Shown in pieces: positions 11,191 through 22,923 of a stretch of 64,000 nt of DNA. Under the pieces are notes generated by a model. That model did not search any database. It saw nothing but the letters and a program-made list of their open reading frames with translations, and was not told the origin of the DNA. The DNA is from Aphrophora alni (Eukaryota; Arthropoda; Insecta; Hemiptera; Aphrophoridae). Position 1 is the first letter of the stretch. The number at the start of each line of letters is the position of its first letter. The translations under genes were made by a program, and so were the position numbers. The stretch is taken from assembly GCA_963513935.1 (NCBI GenBank), contig OY740768.1, positions 35,834,216 to 35,898,215 of the forward strand, in the 5' to 3' direction.

Positions 11191-13478
11191 TTTTATATTT
11201 AAATAAGACATGCTTCATAAACTTGTGGTATCTGATGCTATCGTGTTTAAAACAAAAAGGTCTAAATTTGTGTGCACGTTTTGTAAATTATCCTTAATTA
11301 TCCTTCAAATAGCTATTCTGGAACTAGTTTGAGTCATTGAAAGTTCAGCAAAACTGTACGAAAACCGTAGAGCCGATGTTTATAAAATAAGCTTTTATAA
11401 CAGCTACAAAGCTTGTTTTACTGATAATTGTCGAACCAACGTTTTAGGTGAAATGGCTGCCAGTATTTTAATTTATTTCCTAGGAAGCTTAAATTTTGTG
11501 ATTTATTTGCTTATAAGTTACTACCTACTCCAAATTGTCTTAGAGAAAATATGAAAAAGAGTTTGAAATATGACCAAAACATGCCTACCATACTGAGTTT
11601 GGTAAAAATCTCTCCATTCGTTTAGGTTGTAGGTATAACAACTAAATTGGTAAAAAAAAAAAAACGAACACAAAGCTCATATATCCAGCGATAACATCAA
11701 TGATGTTCTTTACTCCACACTTTTCTCTAGAGAGAAAGTTAAAACAATGTATTTAAAAGTAAGCTTATATTGTATATTAAAATCTTTGTTTACTAATTAT
11801 TGTATTATATTAAAAATACATTTGTTCCGTTGTTTGTGAATGGAAATACATTTCATGTCTTAAATATGAAGTCGAAAAGGAGGGAACGTAATTATAACAT
11901 TTCGAACGTTACTTCCAAAGGAATTCCGTAAAAAGTGTAGAAGAAAACAGAATCAGGAATGTCAAACAAGAGAAAATATTGGCAAAAGAGAAATAAATTA
12001 TCCAAAATTATTTGTTCAACAAAATCTTACGACAAACTATACGAGATACAAGATTATCTGTTCTCTCATCATTTTCTGTATAAAGTAAATAGATTTAAAT
12101 AAAAACTTAGAAATCATTAAAATATTTCACAATTACAGACATAAATTAGGAAAAGCTATATTTTTTCAGTTCAGACCACTTAAATCTTTAACGATTTAGT
12201 TTCAATGATTTAGGTTCGATTGAAAAACACATCGAAACAAGTTAAAAGTTACGTTTTTATGACTGGAAGGATTAATTTATTAAATTTTGCTTCAGATTTA
12301 TACACACACAACATTTTTATTAATATTTTATTTATACTTTAGAAACCAAAAATGTAAAGCAATATTCAATAAGACAACCATATTAGACCTTTTAATAACA
12401 AATTTTGTACCATTATATGTGGGCTTATTATTCAACCGAAACAAAAGATAAAACTTTTTTCCCAAGTGTTTCGGCAAAATATTTTATAACATTTGAACAA
12501 ACTAATGCATAATCATTTGTTTCTAAACATTAAAAGTAGTAATTTAATTAAAATACATATGACAAAAAAAATGACTCAGTCATAAACATGATAAACAAGA
12601 GATAAACATATACCTAACATCTTTAATATTATTAGTATTAGATGTCGACTCTGCTTTAATTATGTTTTGTGTTGTTAATATTTATATTATTAAGAAGTAA
12701 AGTGTGAAAAAAAAAACGAAATTATTTTTATTAGACGACGGTTTTGATTGTTTTATTGCCAAATGGATTTGTGAGATGTGTTACCAAGATATTTGATTTA
12801 CGAAAGAATGGATTATATATGAAAAACTGAATTTTAAAAATATGATAGTGGTTTCTAATAGGTGCTGTTCATTTCATACCGATACAAATATATTGAGTAA
12901 AACTTATCAAATATACACAAACAATAGTACAAACCTCTAATAAACACAACAAAATACCTAAACAAGACGACTATTCAACAGTTAAATTGTCATCCTAAGT
13001 TGCAAATATTTCACCAGTTGCGATTTATTCGTTGAAACGTCATCTTGTGGAATAAGTTTTCTTTAATTACTAATTTTATCACAATCTAAACAATTTTGAA
13101 TTGAGCTAATTCCTTTTCTAGAAATTATATGATAAACGTATATTATGAATATTAGGGCAAGATATTTTAGACTATTATAATCAACTAATATTAAGCATTA
13201 TACTAAAAAAAAAAGCAAACCAATAAAGGTTTTCTATGTTTCAGAAGATCTCCAGCCTACTTCAAATACCCAGCAACATGGATGAATAAACATAGGCTTA
13301 CACTCATTTTTTATGGTTGTTTTATGAAATTAAACAGAACGGATAATATGTGATGATTTAACAAGTAAGTTTATTAATGTAAATGACTCATAAAAATATA
13401 TTTGTATATAAATTCATGTTGCAGGTAAGTTATAACACATAATATACTTAAAACTAAAATTTCTGTGTATAATAAACT
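11191..13478. other. AT-rich non-coding DNA
   Basis: No gene, array or clear mobile element is seen; there are short A runs near 11,651 and 12,709. Confidence 0.5.
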
Positions 13479-13600
13479 GAGCAAAAAATTGCACTAACCT
13501 TTTCCACACTCTCATCAACAAAAAATATGAAGCTATTAAAGTTTTCGCCATCAAATATTACAGATCGGTAGTTGTCAGTCAAAAATTGAAAACTATACAC
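13479..13600 (-). repeat. RPT-1-type 3' signature, isolated fragment
   Basis: Read on the minus strand it contains GTGTGGAAAAGGTTAGTGC followed by AATTTTTTGC, the signature that ends RPT-1 copies. It is preceded by GACAACTACCGATCTG, which has a close relative at 31,080 (GACAACTGCCGAACTG on the minus strand). The 65-codon minus-strand frame over this segment is a by-product of the repeat. Confidence 0.4.
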
Positions 13601-13903
13601 GTTTAGGGAAATTTGAACCCAATTTTTTTCACTTTTTTTTTCTTTTATCATAAAATGATGTTCTCAATTGAAAATTAGTCAGATAAATGCGTTTTTATCC
13701 ACATAAAGAAAAACTTAAAAAGAAATTAATGTTCCTGATTCCACCGCTTATAAGAGATTGACACTTGTAGCGTACTGTGTTAATTTTATTTCATATCGGC
13801 ATTGGTAGGTATAGAATAGATATAGAATAATTCATTTGTTACAAAATGATGGTCTTAATACTAGGTTTAGCAAGAATCATAAGAAATAGGTTAGGCCAGG
13901 GGG

Positions 13904-13905
<2 letters not shown>

Positions 13906-13950
<45 letters not shown>

Positions 13951-13960
13951 TATATATATA
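13906..13960. repeat. (TA)n microsatellite, one interruption
   Basis: A TA array with a single AAA interruption near 13,947. It produces an artificial poly-(Ile-Tyr) stretch in a minus-strand frame. Confidence 0.95.
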
Positions 13961-14753
13961 AGAAAGAATAATAAAAAAATAATAAAGAAAAGCGATAAGG
14001 TAAGTCAATAAGCAGATAAAGTGAGATATTACGTAAGTCATTATACAGATAACGTACATGACCATTATCATAACAACTTTTGTATATTGACTTTGGTTAC
14101 TGTACAACACTTCATGATTGACTTACCTTATTCCTTATCCACGGGTATGCACGGTTATGCAAACCACCTAATTCAGTCTATTTGTGATGATTATTGCTAA
14201 CCTAGTATTCACAACATCATTATGACAAATGAAAGAGATTCTATTTAAAAAATTATAATAAATCTTGGGGTTGAAATTCCAAAAAAAAAAATCCAAAACC
14301 AATTCTCTAGAAGATATTTTTTTAAACATATTTATACAGACCCTTACTTCGGTTTTTGCAGTTAACTCGACCTAAGCATAAATTGTAACTGAATGAAATT
14401 GAGTTTTTAACTATGGATGTTCATTTTGGGTTTTTTCCTAATTATTTCTGAACTAACCTTTCATTTTACTTGGAGGTTTTAACATTGTTAAGTTCTTGAA
14501 ACTTCACTTTGCTTAGGGACATTTCACCAATATTTGAAAGAAATCGAAATTTGTTTGCTTTCCTGAATAATAAATAGGCTATACGAGTCTTTGTTACTGA
14601 CTTTACATCCGGGTATATATCATGGGAGATAGGTTGGAATAGAAAGTTTAGTTCGTTGGTGATATAAAAATATATAGGCTACAGTACTTCAAATAATGAT
14701 TTTTTTTTTTAGTTTATAACACAAAAGTCTAGCGATTTAGCTTCAATGCATAA
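13961..14753. other. AT-rich non-coding DNA
   Basis: Nothing recognisable was found. Confidence 0.5.
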
Positions 14754-14795
14754 TTCTCTCCCTCCTTCCCTCTCTCCCTCTCTCGCTCTCTCCCA
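14754..14795. repeat. Pyrimidine-rich tract
   Basis: An imperfect CT/CCT tract, a weaker version of the long CT arrays at 16.1-16.4 kb. Confidence 0.8.
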
Positions 14796-14979
14796 GGAAA
14801 GATGAAGGAGAGTAATCTAACCCAATTAAAAACAATTTTAAGTTATTGACCAAATAAATAAAAAAAAATCTTAAGATATGACCATAAAATTAATCATAAG
14901 CTTGTGTGTGAACAACTGCCGACATGCGACAGACGTCTAACTGATACAGAAATCATTCCAAAACCTACTTTTATGCTCA

Positions 14980-15350
14980 GGTTACCACCAAGCGGATACA
15001 GACGCAAAGAGCAACTCTGAATTTCTGATCACATAACTTTCTCTAAAGTCAAGAGAAAGTAAAAATGTGTGTTTACAAATAAAGTAAAATGATACAAATA
15101 TTAATGTACTAAGAAAACACAAAGTGTGTGGATGAAAGTGTAAGTCTATGTGTGTGTAATGGGGGTGGCACCATAAGTTTAGAGGGAGGGATAAAAAAGA
15201 CTTTTCCGTTCTGGATTGGTTCGAGTTTTCCACGTCCGACAAATGAGAGCGCTGTTTGTCACTACAATTTACGTACACTAACACAAGCGTGAACTCTTTT
15301 ATACGCACCCCTCCCCCTCGTGCACCTTCTGCACGACTTTTTCATCGTAC
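14980..15350. other. Higher-GC island, possible regulatory DNA
   Basis: Sequence complexity rises, with GTGGCACC, CCTCCCCCTCGTGCACC (near 15,308-15,326) and a small GTGCA..TGCAC palindromic block near 15,320-15,333. A 108-codon minus-strand frame (14,982-15,308) is open here. It is rich in H, F, L and S, with no recognisable domain, and looks like a consequence of CA/TG-rich DNA. Regulatory DNA or an untranslated exon are the alternatives. Confidence 0.2.
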
Positions 15351-15410
15351 TTCTACATTAAAACTTTTCCACTTGTTTTGGGGTTTTACCGCATGGTAGC
15401 AGCACTCGGC

Positions 15411-15983
15411 TACAACAAGACCTGAACAATCACATTATTGTTAACAACTTATAAAATAAGTTATAATTTCAACAATTACCTGGTTGCCAATTGAAACAAG
15501 TTTCCAAAACAATTAACTTAGTTTACTTGCAATAATTAAATGAAGTTAACTGTAAATGAAAATGTATATGATTAACTTGATAGTTCAACAACACTTCACT
15601 AACACACATCCACAAAACCAAATATCCAATTAAAAACAGTTAATAATTTTCGTTATCTTACCAGAAATGTCTCTAATACTACTTACATTCTGTTCTGGCA
15701 CACCGTTTTGGTATACATAACTTTCATATTCCACAAGACCGTTGAGAAATACGACAAAAAACCAAAAATGAACCTTGACCGCCAATAATAAAACCCAGTT
15801 TCAAGTGAATACGATTTACACTTCTGGTCAGTTTATGGCACAAGCGAAGCAAAGTTGGTTTCTTTTTATATCTAATCTATAAATATTTTACAATATTAAA
15901 ATATTACAAAAAGTTATAAGGGAGGATTTTTCTTTGTAATATATCTTACGTAAGAAACACATGAATACGTAAGAAACTCGGTA
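15411..15983. other. AT-rich non-coding DNA
   Basis: No gene or repeat is recognised here. Confidence 0.5.
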
Positions 15984-16088
15984 ATGAAGATAATTAAAAT
16001 GTCTCCATCTCTCTTTTCAGCTTCCTCTTCCTCGTTTTGCATCTCTTTCCATATTTTCTCCTTCTCGCTATCTCTCTCCTCTTCGCTC

Positions 16089-16209
<121 letters not shown>

Positions 16210-16371
16210 CTCTCCATTTCTCCCTCTCTCTCCATTTCTCCCTCTTTATCACTCTCTTCATCTCACTCTGTCTCTGTGTCTCTCTATCTACCGTCTTTTT
16301 CTCCTTCTTAATCTACCCATCTTTATCTCTCTTTCTCTCTCTCCAACTCCCTCCCTCTCACACTATCTTTC

Positions 16372-16373
<2 letters not shown>

Positions 16374-16434
<61 letters not shown>
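16374..16434. repeat. (TC)n microsatellite, second block
   Basis: About 30 TC units. It is separated from the first array by roughly 170 bp of degenerate pyrimidine-rich sequence, so the whole 16,000-16,480 segment is one decayed polypyrimidine tract. Confidence 0.97.
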
Positions 16435-16436
<2 letters not shown>

Positions 16437-16654
16437 CTCTCACTCCCTCTCACTCTCTCTTCTCTATCTTTTCCCGCCTGTATCTTTATCTCAGTTTCGC
16501 TTACGTAAAATTAGTGGTAAAATTATTTTGGGTATAGTGCGGTGGATTCCATTTTTAATAGAATTCTTGGTTTCGTGGAGAGATGCAAAGAGAGTGCAAA
16601 ACTATATTCACAGTTTATTTATTTTCTCAAACTTAGATGGTATAGAGAAAGTTA

Positions 16655-17730
16655 TGGGATAGGTCAAAAAATCGATGTGGGGTTCAATGGTCCCTGACCA
16701 TAAAAGTGATTATTGATTAATCTCTTACTGTCCTTCTGTTGTCTGTACTGTGCTCTATCACAAGAACGAGAGGGCTGATTTCGATGAAATTCGGCATGAG
16801 TGAATATTTCCATTTGTTTGTTTTTTTCATATCCCAAGATGATTTCATATTTCAAATATTTAAAGATGATGATAAATAAAAACTAGCTGAAATTAGATAC
16901 ATATAAAAAACCGATTTTCCTACAAATATCTCTTAGCTTTGCTAATTGTAAAATATAGAAGGTAAGGATTTTTTTTTTATGTGTTGGTAACCAAATTGCC
17001 CAAATTTCTGGTACATGAGTTATTGATAAAAATCAATCATACAACTGTTATAATAGTATATTTCATTACTAGGACTAAAAGTGAAGCTATTCGATACTAG
17101 TTTAAATTTAAAATTCAAGAAAATTATCGAGGATCGAAAAGCTTTCTTTTGGTCCAAGTGATGAACTATATTTTTCGTTATACTGCAAATAATATAAGAA
17201 AACATTTTCACAAAAACAAAAATGTTATAACCTATTTGTCTTCAAATCGATGTTAACAGCTGTTTTTACAGCGGTTATTTACAATCGAGAGTATCGGTTG
17301 TTTTTATAGATGCTTTACAATCGTTAATTAATTCGTATAAAGGAAGTAACAGCTAATGGCCTCGACCACAGCTGATGTTTTTAGGTCCTAGGACTAAAAA
17401 GAACAACTTTAGCATCTCAATATATGTATTGAAAACAGCAATTTTGAAGCAGTTTGACAAAAAGAATCTTATTTCTCAGCTCTACATATTTCATTTAAAT
17501 TTCAAAAAGTAAAGTTTAATTACTATTCAGCAAAATAATATTGATTGCCGTAATTCAAAATTATGTTTTAATTAAAATATATTTAAGTTTGGGTGAGTTT
17601 ATGGTTTATAAAGTATAATATTTCTACATTTTTATATAATTTAGAATGTTGTCCATGGAATAAATTTGGATTTTTAGTATTTGGCATTCTGTATGTGAAA
17701 TAGTTAGTGCAATATTTTTGAACCGTTTTA
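16655..17730 (+). repeat. RPT-1 interspersed repeat, split by a palindromic repeat
   Basis: The body at 16,655-16,990 carries AAAAAATCGATGTGGGGTTC, a CTGT-rich region, GCTCTATCACAAGAACGAGAG and CTGATTTCGATGAAATTCGG. The 3' signature GTGAAATAGTTAGTGCAATA lies at 17,696-17,720. The repeat at 17,052-17,465 lies between them. Without it the RPT-1 copy would be about 660 bp, within the family's range, so that repeat is probably an insertion. Confidence 0.55.
17052..17465 (+). mobile_element. Palindrome-rich repeat, copy 1 of an inverted pair
   Basis: Nearly all of this segment recurs in reverse orientation at 40,195-40,598. Internal structure includes an inverted pair (TATATTTCATTACTAGGAC..GTGAAGC at 17,056-17,087 against GAAAAGCTTTCTTTTGGTCC..TGATGAACTATA at 17,137-17,170). 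Other landmarks are TTAACAGCTGTTTTTACAG, GTCCTAGGAC (a perfect palindrome) and CAGCTGATG. There is no coding capacity. It interrupts an RPT-1 repeat, so it is likely a mobile non-autonomous element. Confidence 0.7.
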
Positions 17731-17955
17731 TATGTGTATTATAGTTGTGTATCTTCTATGCATTGTGTATTGTTTAAAACTCGTCTTATCAATTTATCAG
17801 TATCATTAAACTTAACTAGTATAAAAATAATTAAAAAACAAATTATTATAGAGAAGGAAAAAGAAAAATGCATTAATTTTACTTATAATGGATATAATAT
17901 CCAGTTTTAGTACATCGTTTGTCCACTAGATAGCACAGCTCGGTTGTTCCAGCTT

Positions 17956-18028
17956 AAAAGAATCAAGTGGCAAAAAACCACCCTTACCTCTTCACCGAGG
18001 GGTGGTGACTGCTGAGCACGATTCTTAA
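17956..18028. ncRNA. Nested GC-rich hairpin in AT-rich DNA, possible structured RNA
   Basis: The outer arms AAGAATC (17,958-17,964) and GATTCTT (18,020-18,026) enclose ACCACC (17,977-17,982) with GGTGGT (18,001-18,006). These in turn enclose CCTC (17,987-17,990) with GAGG (17,997-18,000) around a TTCACC loop. The stem is conspicuously GC-rich for this window. No known RNA family is recognised; this is a structural observation only. Confidence 0.3.
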
Positions 18029-18311
18029 AAAAACGGAGTTTTGTCAAATGCAGCTAGAAACGTATTTATATAGGGTAGACACTATTTTTTACAATAGCAC
18101 AATCAAATTGTGGTTGATGGTTTTTTCAAAGTTTATTAATCAGATTTTTAAATTAAATAATAGATTATTATACTGATAATTATACAATGTTATTCACGAA
18201 AATATGCAGAAACTTAGCTCATTCTACATGTAAAATATATATAAAAAAAAAAATTCATATAATCCTAGGTCCAAAAAATCTTTGTTTCACGTCTATCCGA
18301 AATTCTTTTTG

Positions 18312-18362
18312 TAAAAAAAAAAAAATTTAAAAAAAAACAAAAAAAAAACAAACAAACAAACT
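18312..18362. repeat. A-rich low-complexity tract
   Basis: Runs of A broken by single C or T bases, ending in (AAAC)n just before a fold-back element. It could be a decayed poly-A tail. Confidence 0.8.
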
Positions 18363-19121
18363 AGAAATAGGTCAAATATTGGGTTCAATTTTAGTACACG
18401 TATTATTATTGTTAAGTTTTACAAGATCACAGAAACAACGACTTTATTTTGCATTATTTTCGAAATGGCGGCAGTTTAACTTTAAATATTTCCAAAACCA
18501 TTAACTTTAAATAAATGTACAAGAATAAATATTTGTGTTTTTAACAACGAATAAAATGGTATTTTATGTTCCTTGTAGCACACAAAATGATAACTTATCT
18601 TATTTATTGACAAAAAAACTTAATTTCTAGATACTGTAATTGCTTGCAAAACTCAACTTTATAATACGATCGGCCTACCATTAATTAATTTAGACTAATT
18701 TATTGTAGGTGTAACAGAAAATTACTAAGATACACATCCAATACTAAGTTTTACACATCCAATTTAAGGGTAAACAAATAAAACTTGTTAGAAATTTAAT
18801 TATAGCCGTGGATATTGTAGAAAATTACCAAGAAATAATTGTGTTTTTAGTTTTTGTCGATAACTCAGATATTATTTAAGCTACAGACAAAATTAAACCA
18901 ATATTTTGTTTGTCATTGAAAAGGAAATATATTTTGTTTCTTGTTTATTTTTTTAAGTTAGATTTTTTGAGATATAGTAAAGTTGTTAAACATTTTAAAT
19001 TGCCGCCATTTTGAAAATATAATAAAATAGCCTAAAGTCTGGGTTTCTGTGCACTTTTAAAATTTAACATAAATAAAGAGTATATTTGAACATATATTTC
19101 GTCTATTTCCAAAGTTATGTT
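18363..19121. mobile_element. Fold-back element FB-2, copy 1
   Basis: The left arm (about 18,363-18,650) and right arm (about 18,845-19,121) are inverted relatives. GAAATAGGTCAAATATTGGG pairs with the inverse of the segment ending near 19,120. ACAGAAACAACGACTTTA and CGAAATGGCGGCAGTTTAA match the inverse of TTAAATTGCCGCCATTTTG. The inner parts around TTGTAGC and TTGACAAAAAAACT also have inverted partners. The same element lies at 52,729-53,535. No reading frame is present, so it is non-autonomous; transposon class is undetermined. Confidence 0.75.
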
Positions 19122-19514
19122 TCTTAAAACGAAATGATGTATATACGGGAAGCAAAGCTTTTTCGGATCCATGTTTATATGATTTTTGGTTTATTTTTAT
19201 ATGTAAAATGAGCTTCCAAAATGTTTTCCATATCTATGAATAAACCTGTATAAAGGAGATAAAAAATGAATAGGGATTAATATTTGATAACTCTAATGAG
19301 TTTAAAATAAATTTATATTATAAATATTGCTTTATTTATTATAATAATTATTAATTTAACTTTTTACTTAAGTTGCTTATCAACAATGCACCAGTTGTGT
19401 GGCTATGTTCTTAAAAATAATAATATAGTCTGAGTAAAACTTGAATAGCCAAGGTTACTTGATAAATTATTTATTTCTCTCTCACATATAAGTAGTATGT
19501 GATTGGTTCAAATA

Positions 19515-20330
19515 TTGATGATGATATATCCGCTTTGACATCCCCTGAACCCAAATACGTGGTTTGGAATTATATATGTATGTCTGTCTACCTGTCGTTA
19601 GTGCAATATTGTAAAACACAAACGACTTGAACTAATTTGGTAGGTGAGAATGTTTTAGTCATAACTCAAAATGTTTTTTGATGTTTTGTTTTATTTTTAT
19701 TTATTTGTTTTTAATAACTCAACGTTTGGATGTAACTTCCATAAGATAAAACCACAAAATGCCGATTTCTTAACATCGACTGTAACGATTTTGATTTAAT
19801 TTCGCTGGAATTTAACTTCTAAGGACCCTCACAAAAGTTAATGATTAGTTTAGCCTCGAAAATTCCAGAGAAGGAGTTATCGGTAGAAACAAAAATAACC
19901 TATGTTATAAAAACTCCTGTGTCTTAAAATCGGTTCTTTCAATTGTTCAAATCCTGGTGAAATGAGACACACACAATTTTCTAAATATTTGAGGAGAAAA
20001 TTAAACGTTGAGATCCGTCATTAAAACTAAAATACAATTCACTCTATGCACAAGTTTATGAAACATGTGAAGGAAAATTATGCTCTATTTTAATATTTAA
20101 ATAATTTTTTTTTCATTAATTTTTCAAGAAATTGATACGAGAGAGTACCTTTCTATATCAACGTATTTGCCAAAATATATACACGAGCAAAATATTAGTA
20201 GACTAATAAAAAATATAATTATAAATATTTGTAGCATACAAGCTAAGAATAAAGGAGATATTTTCGAGAAATGGATTATTTTTGGATTTGTGTCCTGAGA
20301 AAGTTAGAGCAATGTTCTTATTAATGTTTG
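19515..20330 (+). repeat. RPT-1 interspersed repeat, uninterrupted copy
   Basis: Landmarks run in order: GATATATCCGCTTTGACATC, CCCTGAACCCAAATACGTGG, GTCTGTC (19,583), GAACTAATTTGGTAGGTGAG, ACGATTTTGATTTAATTTCG, CTTCTAAGGACCCTCAC, and the 3' signature CCTGAGAAAGTTAGAGCAAT near 20,292. The copy is about 815 bp, giving the likely full length of the family. No frame or recognised protein motif is present. Confidence 0.6.
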
Positions 20331-20689
20331 TTTAGATAGATCTAAACGTACTCTGGAGACAAAATAGTGTAGAAATCGAGAATTTTTTAATCTATCTAAG
20401 TAATATCTGTTAAGAATAAACAATATTTTGTTAGGTAAGATTTAAATAAAAAGCTACTTGATTCGCAACGTTTTAATATAAGAAAATGTATTTTAAACTA
20501 ATGAAATCGTCTTGACTTTGAATTTTAAGCGCCTATTAAATATTTTGAATGTTTACAGAAACCTCTAACAACGTCTGCCTGTATTCAACAAAAAATTTTG
20601 AACTTTTTATTTATTTAATGCCTGTTAGATTAATGAAGACAGCAGTGTAACGGAAAAACCAATCCTAGCAACTGAACTTAATCAATCCT

Positions 20690-20765
20690 GAAGTTTTATT
20701 AGTCACAGCTGATGCGAGCGAGAGGTATGAATCAACCAACTGAGCCACTCCACCACCTCAGTATA
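20690..20765 (-). pseudogene. tRNA-like sequence or SINE head with a consensus A box
   Basis: On the minus strand GGTGGAGTGGCTCAGTTGGT (from about 20,752 down to 20,733) contains TGGCTCAGTTGG, an exact fit to the pol III A-box consensus TGGCNNAGTNGG. A tRNA-like course continues (TACCTCTCGCTCGCATCAGC), but no clean B box or full cloverleaf can be drawn. It is probably the head of a decayed tRNA-derived SINE or a tRNA pseudogene. It is unrelated to the 11-copy SINE-like family. Confidence 0.45.
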
Positions 20766-21895
20766 CTAAAGGTATTGCACGTTAAACAAAAATAATCTCC
20801 ATTATATTACTGCCTATTTCTTTTTATATTGCTACCCAATTCTCCTCGAATATAATCGGAAAATCGACGAGTAATATGACTACCAAGTTTTTTTAAAGTA
20901 AGACTTAATTGATTAGATAACATTTGAGTTTATTTCTTCCAAAACAAAATCGGAAAACCGATATGTTTCAATAAAATATTGCTACTGTGTTTTAAAACAA
21001 CATTGAACTAATTAGATATTCATATTAAAGTTTTATTTAATAATAGTAATAATAATAATATATTTATTATTTCCGTTGTAATTACAGTTTTTTTCAGCAT
21101 ATTTTCTATTTTAGGAAATAGCTAACCATCTTTGCCGGTATTCCATCTTTGGTAATCTCACCATTTCAGTGCACTAATAATATTTTACAAATAAGAAAAC
21201 TTCCTTTAATTTAATAAATGTCAAGTAGCAAAATGATTCCAATGTAACTTTAATGCCACCAAGTTTTTACATAAAACTGAATTTGTAAGCAATTTTTGTG
21301 GAATTGAATCTCTACAATTATGAACAGAAATAAGGTTAGGTTAGCTTAGTTCCTGAAGTTAACTTTATATTAATTATTTATTTGTATTTTAACAAATGAT
21401 AAACAAATCAGATATATTGATTTAGGATTTCAAAATATAAGAATATATTAATATATGTACATTTGTTGAAAACCTTCAATGTGTTTCAATAGTTTTACTT
21501 GTAATATAAATCAGTGCATAATAAATCACGTAATATAAATACTATTTTGCACTAACTATGAAATTTGCACCAAATTTCCTCATAACGCCAAAGATGTTTT
21601 CAAATTTGGAAAGATGAAAAGGTAAAATTGTGTGTTAAACTTTAAATTACCGTAGAATATGTTTAATTAGTTAAAACAAAAGCTGTACAATCACCTCAAG
21701 AGGTAGTTGGTTTTTAACTTTCATTAATTAATAATAGTTTATTTATTTATTTTCCCAAAACATTTTTATATAAATACAAATTATCACTAAGGCATATTCT
21801 ATAAGCCTGTAAGATAAAGTTTTAGTTTTCTATATTAATGTTTTATGAATTATTTTTGGACATAAATATAATTTAAAATACTGTATCTTTTTTTT
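20766..21895. other. AT-rich non-coding DNA
   Basis: Nothing but short AT repeats, such as a small ATA run near 21,045-21,062. Confidence 0.5.
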
Positions 21896-22147
21896 CTTGT
21901 TGTTTAAAAAAAAAAAAAAACCTCTAAGTCCTTATCGCCCTTAGAAAAGGAAAGAAACCTAAAATGAGGATCCCTAGTCCTCAAATATTCTATTAGTGTC
22001 AGGTTGGGAAGAGAACAAAAGTTGGTCAAGTGAGACAAGATAAGAAATTCGAAAAAGATAGATCTTACTGAAGATATAAAAAAGGTGTAGATTCAGCTAG
22101 GACCCACAGTATTGCCAAACTCCTTCTTACTATATTGAGATTTTGAG
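21896..22147 (-). mobile_element. SINE-like element, copy 2
   Basis: It has the family tail side TTGTTGTTTAAAA..CCTCTAAGTCCTTATCGCCC, the middle GTGTCAGGTTGGGAAG and GTTGGTCAAGTGAGAC, and the promoter side GTGTAGATTCAGCTAGGACC. A run of 14 A follows the TTGTTGTTT motif. The tRNA-like end is truncated or eroded (TACTATATTGAGATTTTGAG). Confidence 0.75.
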
Positions 22148-22353
22148 ATTCTACAAATTTATAATAATATAAGAACAATTATAAATTAAAAAGACAAAAA
22201 TGGCATGAAATATTTTAATTACACATAAAATTCAAATTATTATCTTCATTGTGTTAACGTAGAATTAATTATATTTTAATAAGCGTTCTAGAGATGTTTT
22301 TATAAGTTTTTTAGTGTTTTGTGGTGTGTAAATGCAGTGTTTTATTCATAATT

Positions 22354-22401
22354 GACTAGCCTGAAGATGCTGCCTGTATGCAGCGAAAGATGTAGCTAAG
22401 T
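22354..22401 (+). ncRNA. Candidate type I hammerhead ribozyme (HH-1)
   Basis: Seen: GACTAGC (22,354-22,360), CTGAAGA (22,361-22,367), one extra T, GCTGC/GCAGC (a perfect 5-bp stem II, 22,369-22,373 and 22,380-22,384), GAAA (22,385-22,388), GATG, T-A (22,393-22,394), then GCTAAGT (22,395-22,401). The last segment pairs with GACTAGC over six base pairs with one bulged A. Known: hammerheads need CUGANGA, GAAA and a UH cleavage site, and Penelope-type elements carry type I forms with very short stem III. Inferred: self-cleavage after 22,394. The extra T between A9 and stem II, and a one-pair stem III, weaken the case. Confidence 0.45.
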
Positions 22402-22505
22402 ATAAATACATGACTACATAGAAGGTATTTATTCAATTATTATTTAAAATCAATTACAATTCAAATATATTATCAAGAATGTTTTTACAGTGAGATATCA
22501 AAAAC

Positions 22506-22538
22506 ATTCTGCACAAAGTAAAGTAGTTTGTGCAGAAT
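22506..22538. other. Perfect 12-bp hairpin
   Basis: ATTCTGCACAAA (22,506-22,517) and TTTGTGCAGAAT (22,527-22,538) are exact reverse complements around a 9-base loop. It lies between two hammerhead-like motifs and may be part of the same transcript or element. It is too short for a typical microRNA precursor. Confidence 0.7.
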
Positions 22539-22923
22539 CATTGATTCAAAGATGAAGTTTTAGTCGGTATTTTTTTCCAAATTTTAAATAAATTATTTCT
22601 AAGACATTTTTTGTAATTTAATTTCTATTTTTTTTTATCAATCACAATTTTCAAACTCCCTTGCATTTTTTCCTGTTTCTAAATTAGTTGGTAGATTTTC
22701 CTATATAATTTTACATTATTTTCTCTAATTACCAACAAATATCTTTGTTAACGACATGTTTTATTCTTTAATCTATTTTAGAATTTTTTTTAATTCATGT
22801 GTTTATCGTATAATTGTTAACCAATTGTAATTTTTGAAAGTAAAACAATAGTTTTTTTTAAATTTCATATTTGAAAATTTAAAGTTAGCTTGTTAATTTG
22901 CCTTTCCTTAAGTTATTGTAGCT

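Noticed and set aside
13877..14110. 77-codon minus-strand frame with repeated Ile-Tyr
   Set aside because: It is a read-through of the (TA)n array.
14982..15308. 108-codon minus-strand frame
   Set aside because: No domain, no splice context and low-complexity composition; reported only as a complexity island.
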